Positions 61,431-64,000 of a stretch of DNA of 64,000 nt are shown here, one piece after another. The DNA comes from JAXLVB01 sp046329195 (lineage in GTDB: Bacteria > Bacteroidota > Bacteroidia > Cytophagales > Spirosomataceae): NCBI GenBank assembly GCA_046329195.1, contig JAXLVB010000001.1, forward strand, positions 2,294,001 to 2,358,000, given 5' to 3'. The notes under the pieces are model-generated. The model was not told the DNA's origin, ran no database searches, and worked only from the letters and a program-made list of their open reading frames with translations. Both the position numbers and the translations under genes were made by a program. Every line of letters begins with the position of its first letter. Within the stretch, counting starts at the first letter, position 1.

Positions 61431-62942
61431 ATGAAAAAATACATCTTACTCTTAGTAACCTTGACGGTGATGGGCTTGAGTAGTTGCAAGGAATACTTGG
61501 ACATTAACCAAGACCCTTCGATTCCACAAACAGCCGAAGCCTTCGCCATCCTTACGCCCGTGATTCACCAGATGACTCGTGGCGAACAATTTGATACTCG
61601 TTACATCGGAAAATACATCCAGAACTTTGCACAATCTACTGCTTCAGATGTTTGGGATTTGCATGGTTATAACACTGGCTCTGATAATGGGGGCGAAAAA
61701 TGGCGCTCGCACTATTGGTCTATTGGCCTAAACATTGACCTGATGATTGCTGATGCAGCTCCCAAAGAAAAATGGGATTATGTGGGCGTGGCCAAGGCCA
61801 TTCGGGCATGGAGCTGGCAATCAACTACCGACTATCATGGCGAAATGATTTTGAAACAAGCTTGGGAGCCTAACCGCTACGTATTTGATTTTGACTCGCA
61901 AGAAGATGTGTATGCTGAGGTGGTTCGCCTATGTAACGATGCGCTCAAAGACCTTGACCGCTCAGACGGAGCCGTTTCGGTGGCTTCGTTGAAGCGTGGC
62001 GATAACGTGTACGCTGGCGACCGCACCAAGTGGACTAAGTTTGTATATAGTGTGCTGGCTCGTAACGCCTTGCATTTGAGCAACAAAGCTACCTTCAATG
62101 CCGACAAAGTGATTGAGTACGTGGATAAGTCATTGGCCAGCAATGCAGATAACTTTTTGGTTCCTTTCAATGGTACTAGTTCTGCTGATGCTAACTTCTT
62201 TGGGCCGATTCGGGGTAATATGAACAACTTCCGTCAGACCAACTTTGCGGTGAGTTTGATGGATGGTACCGTATTTGACAAGGTAGTGGATCCACGCATT
62301 GGTATCTTGCTGACGGCTTCGCCAGATGGTGTGTATCGAGGTGTTACGCCTGGCCAAGGCGACCCTAACAACGTAAATGGAAACACTAAGCGGGTGCCTA
62401 CCTTATGGGGTGTGCAGCTAAACGAGTATGTTTCAACCACTACGCCGGGCAAGTATCTTTACCGTGACAAAGCAACGTATCCTATTGTTACCTACTCCGA
62501 AATGCAGTTTGTAAAAGCAGAGGCTGCTTTCCGCAAAGGCGACAAAGCGCTAGCTTTGACAGCCTACCGAAACGGTATCTCAGCACACATGGATTTTGCT
62601 GGTGTAAGTGCTGCCGACAAGGCTACCTATTTGGCTAGCAAAGCCGTGAAGCAAACTGCCGCTGACCTTACCTTGAGCGACATCATGATGCAAAAATACA
62701 TCTCGATGTACGTGCATGGTGCTATCGAAACATGGGTGGATATGCGCCGCTTCAAGTATAGCTCAGACATCTACAAAGGCTTTACTCTCCCTACTACGTT
62801 GTTTGTGGACAACGGCGGTAAACCTGCGTATCGGGTTCGCCCTCGTTACAACTCTGAGTATGTGTGGAATCGTACGTCACTAGATAAAATCGGTGGCAAT
62901 AATAACGATTACCACACTTATGAAGTATGGTTTGTAAAATAG
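61431..62942 (+). CDS. SusD-like lipoprotein (2), SusD_2-type
   Basis: 503 residues from the ATG at 61431 (MKKYILLLVTLTVMGLSSC, lipobox LSSC, Cys19), chosen over one four codons upstream. The mature start EYLDINQDPS is typical of the SusD_2 subgroup. Later landmarks: RAWSWQSTTDYHGEMILKQA, VKAEAAFRKGDKALALTAYR, and MQKYISMYVHGAIETWVDMR near the C-terminus. It pairs with the second SusC and precedes the DUF4397 lipoprotein by 35 bp, so the three genes are probably one operon. Confidence 0.94.
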   Translation: MKKYILLLVTLTVMGLSSCKEYLDINQDPSIPQTAEAFAILTPVIHQMTRGEQFDTRYIGKYIQNFAQSTASDVWDLHGYNTGSDNGGEKWRSHYWSIGLNIDLMIADAAPKEKWDYVGVAKAIRAWSWQSTTDYHGEMILKQAWEPNRYVFDFDSQEDVYAEVVRLCNDALKDLDRSDGAVSVASLKRGDNVYAGDRTKWTKFVYSVLARNALHLSNKATFNADKVIEYVDKSLASNADNFLVPFNGTSSADANFFGPIRGNMNNFRQTNFAVSLMDGTVFDKVVDPRIGILLTASPDGVYRGVTPGQGDPNNVNGNTKRVPTLWGVQLNEYVSTTTPGKYLYRDKATYPIVTYSEMQFVKAEAAFRKGDKALALTAYRNGISAHMDFAGVSAADKATYLASKAVKQTAADLTLSDIMMQKYISMYVHGAIETWVDMRRFKYSSDIYKGFTLPTTLFVDNGGKPAYRVRPRYNSEYVWNRTSLDKIGGNNNDYHTYEVWFVK

Positions 62943-62977
62943 CAATCAGCCTGTACTTAATCTAAAAAGACAACCCG

Positions 62978-63736
62978 ATGAAAAAATATATCAGTAAACT
63001 GTTTGCCAGCGCAGGAGTAGTTGCATTGATGCTAACCCTGAATGCCTGCGGCGACCAATACGACTTCTTGACTAGCGTGCAGCCTGCGGCAGGTGCTCGT
63101 GTCAAGTTTTATCACGCTGCTCCTGATGCACCAGGGGTAGATATTTTCGTGAACGACCAGAAGTTCTCAGGCGTACTTACTACCCCACCGGCAGCGGCAG
63201 GATCTATCACGTATTTCAACTCGTTTCCTAACGTTGATTACGGTACGATTGCAGCCGGAACGGCCAAAGTCAAAGTACAAACTGCCACTTCGCCTGCTGT
63301 AGCGGTGCTTTCGGCAGACTTGCCCATCGAAGACGGTAAGTTTTACTCGGTGTTTGCCTATGGGATTTCGCCCACGTACGGAGCGGTGGTCTTCAACGAC
63401 AAGTTTGATGTAGTTGATAAGAGCAAAGCCTACGTTCGTATCGTTAACTTGGTAGCAGGTACACCAGCTCCCAAATACGATTTAGTTGTAAACGGAAACG
63501 TAGTAGCAACCAACGTTGACTTCTCGGCCAATAAGGCAGACTTTTTACCAATAGATGCCATTGCCTATGCTGCCACAGCCCAGACGGTTCAAATCCGTAC
63601 GGCGGGTACTACTACCGTAATAGCTTCTACCACCATTCAGCCGTATGCGGGTAAATTCTATACGTTTATTGCTCGTGGACAAGTAGGAGGTACAGGTACC
63701 AAAGCCATTGCTGTATCCGTCTCTACGAATAAATAA
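62978..63736 (+). CDS. DUF4397 lipoprotein
   Basis: 252 residues with a lipoprotein signal peptide (MKKYISKLFASAGVVALMLT...NAC, Cys ~24). Two tandem DUF4397-type beta-sandwich segments follow: VKFYHAAPDAPGVDIFVND (~residues 42-130) and YVRIVNLVAGTPAPKYDLVVNG (~residues 151-245). Such proteins are often encoded beside SusC/SusD pairs and are presumed to be surface-exposed accessory components; their biochemical function is unknown. It is the last gene of the second Sus operon and is followed by a terminator 17 bp after the stop. Confidence 0.9.
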   Translation: MKKYISKLFASAGVVALMLTLNACGDQYDFLTSVQPAAGARVKFYHAAPDAPGVDIFVNDQKFSGVLTTPPAAAGSITYFNSFPNVDYGTIAAGTAKVKVQTATSPAVAVLSADLPIEDGKFYSVFAYGISPTYGAVVFNDKFDVVDKSKAYVRIVNLVAGTPAPKYDLVVNGNVVATNVDFSANKADFLPIDAIAYAATAQTVQIRTAGTTTVIASTTIQPYAGKFYTFIARGQVGGTGTKAIAVSVSTNK

Positions 63737-63753
63737 AACGCTGTTATCGTTCC

Positions 63754-63788
63754 AAAAAAGCCGTTTGCCTTGGGTAAGCGGCTTTTTT
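63754..63788 (+). terminator. Intrinsic terminator after the DUF4397 gene
   Basis: AAAAAAGCCG (63754-63763) pairs with CGGCTTTTTT (63779-63788), with T6 at the end of the stem and a 15-nt loop. Confidence 0.85.
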
Positions 63789-63854
63789 GTTTGGGAGTTA
63801 AGAAGTGTAAAGGTGAATAGAAAAATACTAAAGTGATGATAAGGTTCGCTACAA

Positions 63855-63886
63855 ATTGTGTGGGTGTATGCACACGCCCACACAAT
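63855..63886 (-). terminator. Hairpin downstream of the right-edge gene
   Basis: ATTGTGTGGG (63855-63864) pairs with CCCACACAAT (63877-63886) with a 12-nt loop, starting 14 bp past the stop of the minus-strand gene at 63900. The T run is weak, but placement fits a terminator for that gene. Confidence 0.5.
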
Positions 63887-63899
63887 CCTATCAACTAAT

Positions 63900-64000
63900 T
63901 CATTTCGGTAAAATAGCCATGATATTACTAACAGCTCGTTCGCCAAAGTGGTCAAAGAGCTTATTATCGCAAGGCATGTTTACTACGCCGGCATCGGGTT
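63900..64000 (-). CDS. C-terminal end of an unidentified gene (N-terminus off the right edge)
   Basis: One minus-strand frame is open from the right edge to a TGA at 63900-63902 and reads PDAGVVNMPCDNKLFDHFGE...MAILPK. The other two minus-strand frames hit stops within 25 bases, and a hairpin lies just beyond. I do not recognise the family from 32 residues. Confidence 0.5.
   Translation of the reverse strand, partial: PDAGVVNMPCDNKLFDHFGERAVSNIMAILPK

Overview
The window looks like a chromosomal segment from a Bacteroidota bacterium, most likely of the order Cytophagales (inference). The support is two SusC/SusD outer-membrane uptake pairs, hybrid two-component regulators that carry their own AraC domain, giant secreted proteins ending in a type IX secretion (T9SS) type A sorting domain, Bacteroidota-type promoters (TTTG, 19-20 bp, TAnnTTTG), and an absence of Shine-Dalgarno sequences. 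I saw no rRNA, tRNA, CRISPR array, transposase or phage gene.

Layout. 1-1026 holds the N-terminal 342 residues of a phospholipase D-like protein (minus strand, runs off the left edge). 1123-1824 holds decayed tails of AraC-type hybrid regulators. From 2186 to 52187 there are four consecutive cassettes, each with a dedicated sensor/regulator and one giant surface protein: (A) HisKA_2-type kinase + LytTR regulator, then a ~2,190-residue BspA-repeat protein; (B) a hybrid kinase (minus strand) divergent from a ~5,020-residue beta-helix/Gly-rich/Ig-like protein; (C) LytS-type kinase + LytTR regulator, then an 1,823-residue Ig-like protein; (D) a hybrid kinase, then a ~3,100-residue protein that reuses the modules of A in a different order. 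The regulator class alternates LytTR, AraC-hybrid, LytTR, AraC-hybrid. All four giants share an almost identical ~1 kb C-terminal Ig-like block, and A, B and D also share the sorting domain.

In front of the giant genes, or at the divergent promoter, lie short direct repeats spaced 20-21 bp. Those next to the two AraC-hybrid genes share an AGTCCA core. Those next to the LytTR genes are of a different, TATC-containing type. This suggests local one-regulator/one-adhesin wiring.

Many reading-frame breaks occur in A, B and D. Comparison with intact paralogous copies places nearly all of them inside GGNCC sequences, so they are more likely sequence errors at a modified motif in hard-to-polish repeats than true pseudogenes. 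One further break, in the hybrid kinase of cassette D, is not at such a site.

52268-63736 is a different functional block: a DeoR-family regulator (minus strand) divergent from two SusC/SusD pairs and a DUF4397 lipoprotein, with no glycan-degrading enzyme in view. At the right edge (63900-64000, minus strand) is the C-terminal end of an unidentified gene.
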